Part shown: one piece after another, positions 52,660 to 64,000 of the stretch | Layout: every line of letters begins with the position of its first letter | Position numbering within the stretch: the first letter of the stretch is position 1 | Origin: Sipunculus nudus | Taxonomy: Eukaryota; Annelida; Sipuncula; Golfingiida; Sipunculidae | Assembly: GCA_026874595.1 (NCBI GenBank) | Contig: CM049314.1 | Span: 23,323,729-23,387,728, forward strand | Direction: 5' to 3' | DNA length: 64,000 nucleotides | Notes under the pieces: model-generated | Databases searched by the model: none | The model's input: the letters and a program-made list of their open reading frames with translations, nothing else | What the model was told of the DNA's origin: nothing | Made by a program: the position numbers and the translations under genes

Positions 52660-54101
52660 TATTGACAGCGATATGCAGGGTATCTGCCCTACAATTGGAA
52701 AGAGTGCCATTGATTTTATTATTGGTAGTACAGATATGTTCAAATATTTCACAAAATGTAAGGTCTTAAATATGGATCTATCCGATTACTTCCCTGCCTC
52801 AGCCCCTCTAATCAGAAAAAAGAGAGACACTCTTTAGGGGCTGAAATATTAAATGATAAACCATGGATCCAGTACAGAGAAAGGAAAGTTAACCATTTTG
52901 TGTGTAAAGAAGACAGTGATGTGAAAATTTTTGCAAATAAGATTTATATGTATGTGTTGCAAATACCCTTACTATGCTGCTGATATAATGATGATGCTAT
53001 TAAAATATGTAGCAAATCAAACTAGACTCACAAAAGCCAGCGACAGAATGAAACTACGAACACAATCGAAATGGTGGAACCATAATTGTAAAATTGCAAA
53101 ACAAGAAAACTATAAATCATTAAATAGATATAGGTTGACAAATCATCCATCAGATTTGAGTATATATCAGACGCAAAAAAGGGCATGCTTAAATTTATGT
53201 GCAAATAAACAACTAATGCAAGAAAGAAAAGCCACAAATTAGTCGATGAGGTGCCAGTCTGTAAAATAAATGTGGCTTACAATGAGGCACATCAGAAGGA
53301 ATGCTGGTATAAAGAATAATACCTCAAAACATGAATGGCATGAACACTTCAAAAATTTATATTCACACAAATAACAGCCCTTTGTATGTGAAACTAAAGA
53401 ATTATGACTATCAGGAACTCCAACATATGGAAACGCACAGAATGCAGAATTTAACAGAGATATGACCTCTTCGGAAATATAAAAAAGGTGATACATGAAA
53501 TGAAAACCAATAAGCACCAGGACCAAACGGGCTGGTTGCTGAAATATATAAAGATAATATTTGTAACTTTAAGAACATATTACTGATGTTATTTAATGAG
53601 ACCTAGCAGCAAGGGGCATCTCCTGAAAACTGGACACAAGCAATTTTGCAAAAGGATAAACAAACGCACAACCTTTATACAAGCATGTTGACATTTATGA
53701 AATGAACAACTATAGAAGAATTGAATATTAAATTGCTTTGGAAAGATATTTTGCAACGTATTGAACAATAGGCTAACTAAATGGGCAGAGGAAACAGCTA
53801 TACTGGTGGAGGAACAGTCAGGATACAGAATCCAAAGAAGCACACTGGGTAATATGTTAACTTTGATGACAGTAATCCAGAAGAATATATCTAGACCCAA
53901 AGGAAGAGTATATCAATTATTTGTGGAGTTTTTAAAAGCTTTTTACAGTAAAAACATAAAATTCTAAAGGATGTCTTATAAGAAATTGATGTAACATGAA
54001 ACTTCTTTTAAATTCTCAATCCAATGTATTCTAACTTACAGTAGTGTTTTGACAGAAACAGGCTGATCTAAATATTTTCAGTGTGAGACTAACACAAGAC
54101 A
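52660..54101 (+). mobile_element. LINE remnant, endonuclease end and first RT part
   Basis: Degenerate non-LTR retrotransposon with frameshifts and stops. At about 52700-52795 one frame reads IDFIIGS and LSDYFPASAP, resembling the C-terminal end of an AP-type endonuclease; the usual SDH has become SDY at 52781-52789. The RT domain begins at about 53761 with QSGYRIQRST and continues to FVEFLKAFY (53920-53946), where family members normally have FVDF.KAFD, so catalytic acidic positions are altered. It probably belongs to the CR1/jockey-like superclade. It starts directly after the Tigger-like element and is 5' truncated or its 5' part was lost. It cannot be active. Confidence 0.75.
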
Positions 54102-55326
54102 CGGGACTGAAGTTGGACCTATATTCGAATTTCGATATTCAATATCCAACGTTTCATGCATAACTGACATTCGATATTCGCATGCTAATATCATTAAAAA
54201 ATCAGAAATTAGTGGCATTCGATTACCGCAAGCAATTCACAGTTTGGGGGGGGGGCTCAGATTCACTGTGGAAATCTCCTCTTGTCGCATGCCTTTTAGC
54301 TTTATCGAACAGCTACAGGTTGCTGTTATCTGGCTTTTACAGTCCTGTGCGCTCCTTAAGCGTGTCGAACTAGCCAAGCGCCGATGGTTTTGCCCGAATA
54401 TCGTATGCGAAAATCGAATGTCAATTATTTATATATATATTTTTAGATATTCGCATGCGAATATCGAGAGATTATATCGCTGGTTTTTTTTCTGATTGGT
54501 GTGGTATTGATCTGCAAATTTAAAATGTCGCTAATTATTTTGTTATCCGCATAGCAAATTATTGCTCTTAACAGAATTCATAATTTCAAAAGAACATCAG
54601 AAGCGAGTCCCAACTGTCAAACCGAAATACATGACGACCAGCTCAGTTGTGAAGAGGGTTAAATCACAGCAACAAATGCTGGCTAAGCGGGGTTATGTGT
54701 GTGTAGTGCGAGTTGCTTGTAGAGGCCAGGTATGTGACGGGAGAAGATGTCCAGAGTGAATCTGAGGCCTCCTTGTAAAATTTTTTTGCGTTTAGATCCC
54801 GAATTGCGTGCAATAATCGAATATCAATGTCACAAATTAATATAACATTTTTTGGGTAAAATTCACGTGCGAATATCCAGTATCACTAATTTATGTGGTA
54901 TTGTGATATTCGAATGCGAATAGCGAATGTTCACTTATGTATGATGTATTGGGTGTTCGCATACGGTTATTGAATGTCACCAATTTATATCGTGTTGAGA
55001 TATTCGCATGCGAATTTTGAATAACCCTGATTTGAGCGATATTCGAGATTCACATGCGAATACTGAATATCGAATATCCCTGATTTGTGTGATATTCGAT
55101 AGTTCCTGCGAATATTAAATATCCCTGATTTAAGTGATATTCGATATTCGAGTGATATATATGAGTGATATTCGATAATCACATATGAGTATTAAATAAC
55201 AAATATTCCTGATTTTAGTGATATACGATATTCAATATGCGAATACCGAATATCCCGGATCTGAGTAATATTCAATATTCAAATGGGAATATTTAATTTA
55301 GAATATCGGCCAAATTACAGACCTTG
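54102..55326. mobile_element. hAT-like non-autonomous insertion splitting the LINE
   Basis: The LINE reading frame breaks here and resumes on the other side. Flanking 8-base sequences acaagaca (54094-54101) and accagaca (55327-55334) differ at one base, fitting an 8-bp hAT target duplication. The left end CGGGACTGAAGTTGGACC and the reverse of the right end CAAGGTCTGTAATTTGGCC are similar inverted termini. The interior is rich in gatattcg / cgaatatc inverted phrases (54125-54200, 54395-54480, 54800-55310). No transposase recognised; a 65-codon frame at 54562-54759 is of unknown meaning. End positions may be off by a few bases. Confidence 0.6.
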
Positions 55327-56580
55327 ACCAGACACGGTTGTATGATAAGCCCTTTGTTATTTATAATTTTTTATAAATAAGCTGTATCTTATGAAAATAC
55401 AATCTGGTCACCGTGGCATATCCTTAGTGAATAATTGTCAAATGTTTCTATACTTATGTATGCAGATGATATTGTTTTATTAGGAGATACAGTTGGAAAC
55501 CTTAAAATCACCGTACAACCCTTGAGTCCTTCTGAATTCTGATATGGAATGAATGTCAACCTTAAGAAAACAAAGGTAGTTGCATTTAGAAATGGTGGAA
55601 AACTGAAAAAAAATTGGAAGATGGAAATGTTGAGTTCTGATATTGAAACAGTGAGCTCATATACATATCTCGGATGTTTTATTTTCAAATTTAAGTAAAT
55701 GGAATATGTCACAAATATCAAGAAAACCGAGCAAGGAACGTTGTAGGGATTAAATAAAGAAATAATATTATTAATACGAGTCTACATCTTTCAGCCAGTT
55801 ATTTTACATTTTTGATATAATGGTTTTACGAGTTCTGACATGTGGAAGTGAACTATGAAGATGGGCTGAATGCGAAGACATAGAAACAGTTCAAACTAAA
55901 TTTGTAAGTTCTTGTTAAAACTAGGCTTATCAGCTTCCACTCCTGCTGTTTAAGGTGATTGAGGGAGATTACCTATTAAATTACCATTGTCTTACAAAGT
56001 TGATATAATACTGGGTCAAAATATTGAACATGCCTGACAAAAGGCTTGTACAACAGCATATTATTGTTTGTACGGGCTAGACACAGCTGACAAAATCAAC
56101 TGGGCAAAAAAAGGTGAAAAAAATCATATTTATTGACGGATATGGTCTTGCCTGAATTATCCAGGATGTTAGGGATGTGAATGTTTTCTTATATGTTTCA
56201 GCAGAGAGTGTGAGACGTGTAAACAAGAATGGCATTAACAAATTGTCAGTAATCAAAAGCTACAAAGTTATATGCAGATATGCAGTACGAATCCTTGCTG
56301 GGAACAGAAAAATATTTGACCTGAATATCATATTTGAGCTACAGACAAAGTCTGTTCAGACTAAGATGTTCTCAACATGTCATAGAAACTGAAATAGGTA
56401 GAAGACTTAACATTCTATGGAGAAAACCTGTTTCAATTTCTGTTTCTTTTGGGGGTAAATGTAATAGAGAATGAACAACATTCAATTATAAAATGCCATT
56501 AATATGATGAATTAAGAAGAAAATATCTTAAATGTTAATAAGTGAATATATGTTTCGAAACAATAAAAATATTTTAAAAA
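55327..56580 (+). mobile_element. LINE remnant, RT catalytic and C-terminal part
   Basis: Continues the LINE after the hAT-like insertion. RHGCMISPLLF (from about 55331) is the RT motif normally reading RQGC..SPLLF. The catalytic box YADD is at 55459-55470, followed by NLKKTKVVAFRNGG and YTYLGC, typical of CR1/jockey-like thumb sequence. Further frames to about 56390 (for example ILNMPDKRL near 56015) match the usual C-terminal region in order. Several stops and frame changes make it inactive. The AT-rich end near 56560-56600 may be its 3' terminus. Confidence 0.8.
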
Positions 56581-56599
56581 TTATTTGAATTAATTTTAA

Positions 56600-57070
56600 T
56601 TGTTATTAATAATTTAATTTGAATTATTGTCGAGTGTAACAACTGCATAATTATACTCACACCAATAATTGATTTATGTATGTTGTATAATTATAGTTTC
56701 TTGTCACAATGCATATAAACCTTAACACTTTCTGTAACACTATTCTGTTCATCATAAATGCTCATCATACAATCTTAATGTCAATATGTGTACAAACATT
56801 CAAGTTTATGTTTAAGTTTAACTTTAAAGCAACATTAGAGTATAGGATAAATCGTAAGTCTGCCAATACGTTGCAACACACTTGTAACAAAGTACAAATG
56901 TATTGTTACTATTATTATTGCTATTATTTTTTATTGAAGACCTTAGAAAACAGGTAAATATGTTAGAGATCTCCATAGTGTGATAAAATGATGAACATCA
57001 TGTCTTTACACCGTGTTTCAAATTTCAGGTATCTTATGGTTGATTTCATATTTAAATCGAGTATTGTTGC

Positions 57071-57112
<42 letters not shown>

Positions 57113-57184
57113 TGCACTTTTTTATATTTTTATTTTTATTCATTACCTTGGATCAGCACCACAGATTTAAGCATTGATCACACT
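56600..57184. other. AT-rich intergenic region with (ATT)n
   Basis: Very AT-rich. It includes an (ATT)n tract at about 57072-57110. No gene or recognised element. Confidence 0.6.
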
Positions 57185-57370
57185 TTCCCGTTTTAAGTAC
57201 TTGGAACATACACTTCGGACACACAAAAACACATACATTTAACACAGGATAAACTGGATGTTTTTCAGTTCCTTTCTGTAAATACCCTTTTAAGGAAGTG
57301 TGACGTATAATTGTTTCTCTATGATTTTGACAGAGTTGGGTCACAGTAAAACCAATTATCATCAGAAGAA

Positions 57371-57850
57371 TCATGAATTGTTGCCAAATTGTCCTCCTTT
57401 TAGAGCGCTGCACAAGCGCGGCCAAAACGAAGTCAAGTGACCTTTAGCACTATCCCTTGGCCACTCAATATACGTCTGTTTTCGGAGAATATTCACTAGG
57501 GTGCGCGGCATGTCAGACACAGGTACATCTTCCAACAGGACCTGAACTAGTTTTTCGACGCCACGTTCTAATAAATGGAACCGCCCAATGTGCATTTCGA
57601 ATTTACACCACCCGCTGTTCATGAAGCCCTGTGACAGAAACAATAAGGTCTTCCGACTTTTGGAAATACAGTTGACAATATTTTCTTCAATGGGAATACC
57701 AGGCACGAAGTCTCTCTGGTGAATACAGAGGCGCATAGGGTTCTAACATTCTTCAGTGTTCGGCAGAAGTTTATCGTATACCAAGCCAATATTATTTTTA
57801 CAGTGAGCAACTAAAGCATCGTACACGAAACTGCCCTGTTCCTCCGAAAG
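57371..57850 (-). pseudogene. Toll-like receptor TIR-domain remnant
   Basis: This 160-codon stretch aligns with residues 460-618 of the array TLRs, keeping box 1 as YDALVAH, the RDFVPG loop and FW. Over the last 121 residues it is about 83% identical (100 of 121). A stop (TAG) replaces the Glu codon at position 495, between box 1 and box 2. Everything upstream of residue 460 (transmembrane helix, ectodomain, signal peptide) is missing; the break at 57850 joins directly to sequence that lies upstream of the gene in the array. An old dead paralogue that shows the present array was not the first duplication here. Confidence 0.9.
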
Positions 57851-58141
57851 CATATCCACTTCATCGTGGGGGGATATTTTTCAGGCACTTGACGTATGGG
57901 CAAAGGAATATGACATGTCGAGTATTTAGCAAATACTACACGATACAAGTATACAGTTTACATAAAAATCCAGCCGGCTCTTATGAAATTCCCTCAGCAA
58001 ATTAAACACAAAATCAATCGGTTTAAAGTAACTATAAATGGCCGAGGATCAACTCATGGATGTTTTTACCGGTTAGGTAAGTATGCATAAAGAAATGCCT
58101 GAATAAGGTATGTCTCTATATGGAAAGTATATAAAATCTTA

Positions 58142-58143
58142 CC
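58142..58143 (-). other. Conserved 5'UTR splice donor in unit F
   Basis: On the minus strand GTCG is followed by GTAAGA, matching the donor at 3459/3460 in unit A although the surrounding sequence has diverged. The partner acceptor is deleted. Confidence 0.35.
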
Positions 58144-59030
58144 GACTAGGGAGTGTCAACGAAACAGGACTTGCTGGAAATACATGTATGTAAACATAGG
58201 TTTCTTATCTTAGATATATTAATTTGAACAAGCCTTACATTAACCGGATCAAATTCCGCCGGCATATCTTGCGCGTCAGTTAAGAGCTTTCCCGACCTCC
58301 GCCACATAGGCCCCACATAAGTAAGCACCAGAAATGACTGGCGTAAAAGTAATGGCATGTTTGATGAGTCATTGACAACCCTTATCTATTGTTTTATGAT
58401 GTTATAGCAAAATAAAGCCACTTTTAGTCCGACCTAACAAAAGGACTTCAAGTGCATTGCATGTCTCACAAGTACACCGGTCATCATTGAAAGGCGTATA
58501 TAAACCAATACAAGGGGAAGGGACATATAAATCTCTTTCACACGCTATCTGCGTGCATAATCTTTTTTGTTTAGATGCTTAGATATATGCATGGTAAAGC
58601 CGGGTGCGGATTCATGGTTTGGGTGGCACGCCGCAGTCTTGTTATTATAAAAATATGGAAGAGTGTCGTGGAGGTTATGAATGTATATGTTTAACATCAA
58701 CATTACTACAGCAGTAATCAGAGTCCGATCTCAGCCAAACCTCCGCCTAGGTTATACCACGTGATTCTATGGTTTTGTTTATAAGGATCACAATGATGTA
58801 ACAACGTGTACTGTAGCTTTAATACCATCGAGACCAGAGGCGGTTTGAAATCCTTTGATATACCATATGCGATTTTACATGAGTTATTACAATAAGAGTA
58901 TGTTGTTAAATATTGATAACTATGATGTTATAACTTTAATGACAGTTTAAGAAGTCATTATACTTCTTTAATTGTTCGATCATTAATGTTTTGTATGTCA
59001 TGTATGTAATCTATCTCGGTATTTTCTTGC

Positions 59031-60124
59031 AAGTAATGTGATTATGTTAATTTCACCATGCTATAAATTGTAACCTTACATTATTAAAAAAGCGCTTGCT
59101 AAATATACTGTCCTTTTGAAATATACTGTAATGAATAAATGGATTGTAAGACATATCGTTGTGTTGCCATATTGTAGTGTGTGTTTGTAGGTCCCCAGGA
59201 GGCGTATAACCAACCAGCAAGTTAATTTCCGACAAATGACATAATTTACTGTTGTTGACTTCATATTCGCGGGGATTAAATTTCCCGATTTCCACTTTTC
59301 ATGGTTCCGTTTTAGCGATCTCATCATAGTTAAATCATACAAAAAGTAAATCAACATTATATCAAAGAATAAATGACCAATTTTAATAAATAATATGCGC
59401 AAAGTTAAAAATATGGAGGTGGACCAGGGGAACATCGAATAAAGGTTGTAATTATTTTTCGGCAACGGTAGATAATCTGAACGATCTGGTACCATTTATA
59501 ACAGCAACTTCTATACATTATCCTTTATGATTTTTATTAAATATCAATCTTTTACCTGCCTTAAATCAACGATACATAGATCCCTTTTTCAAGGGGTTTT
59601 CCAGGTAACAGTTGGACTTGCCCCCCCCCCCCCCCGTTTTTATGGCGGGTTCCCGCCAAAGAAACTTTTGAAGGGAATATAACATACTCATTTAATGGTA
59701 AACTGTAGCGAATTTTTTATTCGCTCACTGGTTATGCATCACAATTCGAGTAAATTAAATATGTCAAATCAGGACAAATCGATCCACACAACTAATGTAC
59801 TTATGTAAATACTCATATTGCAAACCATGTACTCTAACTGGTCTGACGAAAACTGGTGACCTATGTTTACTAATCTACTCGGGTAACAGGGGCAGATCTT
59901 CGAAAAGGACATGTGCAACGTATGAAGACTAATGAAATAAAAACTTAACGTGGTCCACCGGTCCGGATTTTTTTTTTGTGGGGAGGGATTGGGAGGGGGG
60001 GAGGCGAGCATTTTGGTCGTATAAATTTGTTTGAGTAAGCCGCCTGAGGAGGAACCTGCTTTTGTATGTTGTTTCATTGAGGAGGGGGGGGGGGGGGGGT
60101 GCTACCAAGAGACGATGGACTGAC
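59031..60124. other. Unit F-specific segment with C and G runs
   Basis: No similarity to the array seen and no gene recognised. Contains a run of 15 C (59621-59635), a G-rich stretch at 59979-60002 and a run of 16 G (60084-60099). Confidence 0.5.
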
Positions 60125-61659
60125 ATCGGGATGAGTACATGGGTGCGGATCCGCTATTACCATATAATAACATATTATTATATATGAATATTATATCATA
60201 AGAGTCACGCACAAGAGCCGACTCTCGGCGATATGGTAACATATAAACGTATAAACGTACCCTTGAAACTACCACAACGGCAATCATGTTACGGTGTAAT
60301 ACTGATTGCTATGTACTACATATAAGTTACAGGATACTTATTAATTATGGTGGGAAGTAGTTTACAAATTAGGAGAAATTTGAAACTTTAACAATCTGAA
60401 TTTATGTAAATTGCATAAAACTCTGCATTTGAAAAAAAAAAATTCAGAATTTTTTTCAAGTGTTACTCCCTGTTCGCCCCCTCTAAAGTTGCATAAAAAT
60501 AAAAAAATACTATTTTTTTTTCAGTTTTTTATCGTATATTCTTCAACTCCTTTATAAACGCGGCTTTAAAACAGTTTGAAATTTTGTAAATATACTGACA
60601 TGATCAGCTCAACTGGTCTGATGTGTTGTTACCATAGTGTATTGATATAATTATCGACGGCCTTAGCGTTGCCTTAAAATGTGATTCAAAGAGGATATGA
60701 AGCAAATATAGCCGTATAGTCATGTGCCATATTGATATTATCAAAACTTTTACCGGTAGACTGCTATATAAAAGCTGCGCTATAGCTTCTGAGTCTTAAA
60801 GGATGTTCAACACACTTTTGTAAATTATCTGTGAATTGTGTGAAGACGTAAGTTTTGTCAGACAGTTTTATAAAGTTGTATGGGCTCAACAAAACCTACA
60901 TATGTCTAACATATTATGATTACTACCTTCTTATCCAAGACAGATCATGCAGAAATTGTTTGGTTATTCCACACGTCTGTTGTATAACTTAGAATTTAAG
61001 ACATAGTCTTGCAGTGAAAATGCCTTAAAACAGTATAAGAACAAATATCACACAGAAAATACACAAAATATATACCGCTTTTAAATATTTCGTTTACGTG
61101 TTACAGATAAGGACTTTCAGGTTCAGGTTGCCCTTTTGGAACATTTCACTCTTGTTAAGGTTGTGTGCATTTTTGACAGACAAACTGGGGGTATAAAAAA
61201 CCCTCCCCTCTTGGCGGATGTATAATACGAGATGCAAAGTGTAAAATTGTGCCATGCAGTATTTAATCAAATGAAATGTAGGATTGTTAAATCAAACAAT
61301 ATACAGTGTTATTTAGAGTGCAGTAAGACGCGATATGCAATATAAAATGACACATTCTAAAGCGTTATATCACGAAAGCTACCGTATAATTAAGCGTAAT
61401 TAACAATGTAATAAAAGCAATTGACAGTATAATTGCAAGTATTTAAGAGCTAAATATCACACAGCGTACAGTGTAATAACAAGAATACTTTACAATCGCG
61501 TTATATTCAGAGTAAAGAAATCCAGTGCACTATGACACGTAATGTACAGCGTAATATCAGACAGTCTACCGTGGTTCTAAAACGTCGACTGCTATTGAAT
61601 ACAATATTTGTTGCAGTTACATGTAATTTTCAATGAAACAACATTTAATATGTGGTATT

Positions 61660-62479
61660 GTTACAAGACCCCTTGGGGATAGAGGGTACCTTGCAACGGG
61701 TAAGAGGTCTACGGGGTTCGTACTCACTTCCACGAACATACCGATCGACTAAAGAACTAGACGTCCATATAAAGTGCACTTAATTTATTATGTTCCACCA
61801 TCGAGCACACTCCCTGGTACAGAGATATATATCGTAGTACACATAAATAGAATGTTCACCTCGTTCCAGTTGATCCGAAACACTCTAGAAACGAATATCC
61901 CCCAAGTGTTCGAGGCGTTGCTTCTTCGCGGCACAATTAAACTATGGCCAGTGTTGTCATGTTGCCTATAAGTATATGGCTGTGATGCGCTGTTATATGA
62001 CATTCTTTAGTTCTTAGAATAAAGGTTGACATCTCGATATATAGACAAGCATACGCTGTCGCCGAGCAAAAGTTATAATATATATTTAATAAGCGTATGA
62101 ACAAATCATACGTACAACATTTCCTTCTAAAGGATCTATTGAAAGGAGCGTATCTTACAACGTTGTAATATCTGAAGGTCTGAATGGTGCCCCCTGCTCT
62201 CTAAAAGCAAATCGAGCTTTTTATACGGGGAACCAACGCCTGTATCTCCCCAAGAATTTGAGTACCCTTGGAAATGACCAATAATAATAATAATAATAAA
62301 GACATGGAAGGCCGCATTATCACGTGTGCATAAATTAATATATAATTATTTTGGGGAGTCACGCATCACGTCATCATGATCCAATCAAATATCGAGAGGA
62401 CTGCTACCTAATGCGTGTTCACACCTGTTGTAGTGTGGACCTGGAGACAAGATGGGGGAGAAACATTATCGAACAACAC
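61660..62479. mobile_element. Possible inserted element, 820 bp
   Basis: Similarity to the array unit stops exactly at gtggtatt (61652-61659), and the same 8 bases recur at 62480-62487. The sequence between begins gttacaagacc, contains tataaag (about 61769) and aataaag (about 62021), and has no recognisable protein. It could be a solo LTR (TG start at 61659-61660 region) or a DNA element with an 8-bp target duplication. No clear inverted termini, so identity is open. Confidence 0.35.
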
Positions 62480-62487
62480 GTGGTATT

Positions 62488-64000
62488 CAAGTCATGGTAT
62501 GACCAGTAAAATAAAGTGCTGTTTTCTGTATTTTAGCTGGGTAGACTTAGGAATAGCTTGATGGAGGGAAGCCCTATTGTTGCAGGTGAGAAATTTGAAC
62601 TGTTATGGTATATGTGCTTTTTGATTAGACAAAATTTCAACTGCAAATCTAATTTGGATAAGAAAACAATATTTCAGTGTACGCCGACAGTTATTCTCAG
62701 TGCTCGAGAGTACTCGGTGGCAGTTCGTGGTTGGCGCTGGGGGGGGGGGGGGGGGGGTCGCAGCAATTCCCTGTTCCTGATCAACTTGTTCAGTATCATA
62801 CACATCGAATTTTTTAACTTATATGTCACAAATAATTATGTTGTCTATGTAGAATGTGTTACCAGCACAAAAAATATACATTATTTGTAATAATTTAATA
62901 TAGATACTCTACATTATGATAACTTAGTATCCCATGTTTGCATATTTTATATACATGCATATATTTTTATTTTCATTCATGGATAGCAACACAACTGCCA
63001 TATGGTTTGTTGGCATTTATTTTGAATATGTATCTTGATGTTTTTACAGTTTTTTTTACAGATATCAGTAAGAGACACATAAGAATGCCTCATATGTAGG
63101 AAAAGATGATAGTTCTTTGGATGACAGAACACTGGTAGAGTCATTTTCACAGTGGCCACTGTTAAATAAATTACAAATGATAATGAGTGAGTTTTCACGG
63201 CTGTAATTTATTTAATTTAGAGATAGTGTTAACATTTCTGATTTTAATAGCCATGTAGTCTCATTATAGGATGCTTTTATAATAAATGGGGTAAAAACAT
63301 TTTGAGTGTGAGTGAAGGTCAGCCATCAAACCGTTCCTGTGGTGATATCAACAAAAATAGACCGCACCAGAATCTACTTGAAAAGCATTTGCATAACAAT
63401 ACATACATGAAACATAAGACTATTATGACATATAGCATAAATGATAACATAAAAAATATTCTCCCAAATTATGCGATCTGCTATACGAGATAGTAAACCT
63501 AGAGACCAGCAGTAACCGTTAACAAAATAAACATGCTAACAATTTCTTGTTAAACCACCGTATCGTCCCTCACATGCAATGGCATGGTCATCAAAATACA
63601 CCTTACATGGAGCTGGTTCTTGCGCAAGGCCTAGAACAAATTCCTGGCTTATTCCAGTGACCACGGTCATCCCTGTAGAGGCTGGGGGTCCGAGGGTAAA
63701 TGGCGGACCTATTAACCTCCTCTACACGATTAGCAATTGGGCTGGACCCATCGTATACCCGGGATGTTCAGAATAAGTGCTTTAAGAACAAGCTTTGGGG
63801 GCTGTAGCATTAGAACTGGAATTCCATTCAGATACATCGGCGTTTTTTGCCCACCACCTCCCCGTTTCCACCACCTTTATGTCAGATAACAATTTTGCTC
63901 AAACTTAATTTTACCTTCTTAACATAATTGCAAAGACTCCGAACAACAGCCACACACAGGACCTGTAGAACAACGGCCAACACAAATCAAATGATCATCA
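62488..64000. other. Unannotated flank
   Basis: No gene recognised on either strand. Includes a run of 19 G at 62739-62757 and AT-rich stretches. The short open frame at 63579-63776 has no family resemblance that I can see. Confidence 0.5.

Larger units (their letters stand above)
57185..61659. repeat. Ancient diverged unit F, same orientation
   Basis: Four blocks match the array unit in order but with extensive divergence: 57185-57850 (unit A 815-1460), 57880-59030 (3205-4420), 60125-60890 (7965-8690) and 61120-61659, whose pieces match 11110-11400 and 8710-8830. The last order differs from the array, so rearrangement has occurred. Unit A 1460-3205 (most of the TLR) and 4420-7965 have no counterpart; instead 59031-60120 is unrelated. 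The 5'UTR splice donor is conserved at 58142/58143. Confidence 0.8.

Overview
The window is AT-rich animal DNA, most likely from a bivalve or another lophotrochozoan. The supporting evidence is a Toll-like receptor (TLR) whose reading frame is uninterrupted and which has a single C-terminal cysteine cluster, set among pogo/Tigger, hAT-like and LINE remnants and AT-rich simple repeats. The species is an inference. Nothing here looks prokaryotic.

Positions 1-52584 are a head-to-tail tandem array of a unit of about 11.35 kb. Five units are visible: A (1-9914, left end outside the window), B (9915-20276), C (20277-31663), D (31664-43016) and E (43017-52584). By eye they are nearly identical. Each carries one TLR gene on the minus strand, a probable 5'UTR intron, kilobases of non-coding and dispersed-repeat sequence, a pogo/Tigger-like element, a (TA)n tract and degenerate short-period repeat blocks. 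The TLRs of A, C and D are intact (618 residues: signal peptide, about ten LRRs, LRRCT, one transmembrane helix, TIR). B is broken by a 23-for-18-base replacement just before the membrane segment and could at most make a soluble 441-residue ectodomain. E has lost 779 bp of ectodomain and is out of frame. B and E also share an identical 1-kb deletion far from the gene. Other markers group the units differently, which points to unequal exchange or gene conversion.

The array ends at 52584, inside a Tigger-like element whose complete 929-bp form survives only in unit E. Next comes a decayed LINE (52660-about 56580) with recognisable endonuclease and reverse transcriptase motifs, split by a 1.2-kb hAT-like insertion at 54102-55326. 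From about 57185 to 61659 lies a much older, rearranged copy of the same unit in the same orientation (F). It holds only a TIR fragment with a stop codon, about 83% identical to the array TIRs over its last 121 residues. The rest (61660-64000) is a possible inserted element of 820 bp and sequence in which I recognise no gene.

Functionally the window is a TLR birth-and-death locus: recent tandem amplification, identical TIR domains in all five array copies, copies being disabled by local deletions and end-joining scars, and an older dead relative beside them. The near-identity of the units means an assembly artefact must be excluded, although the copy-specific scars and repeat lengths argue for real copies.
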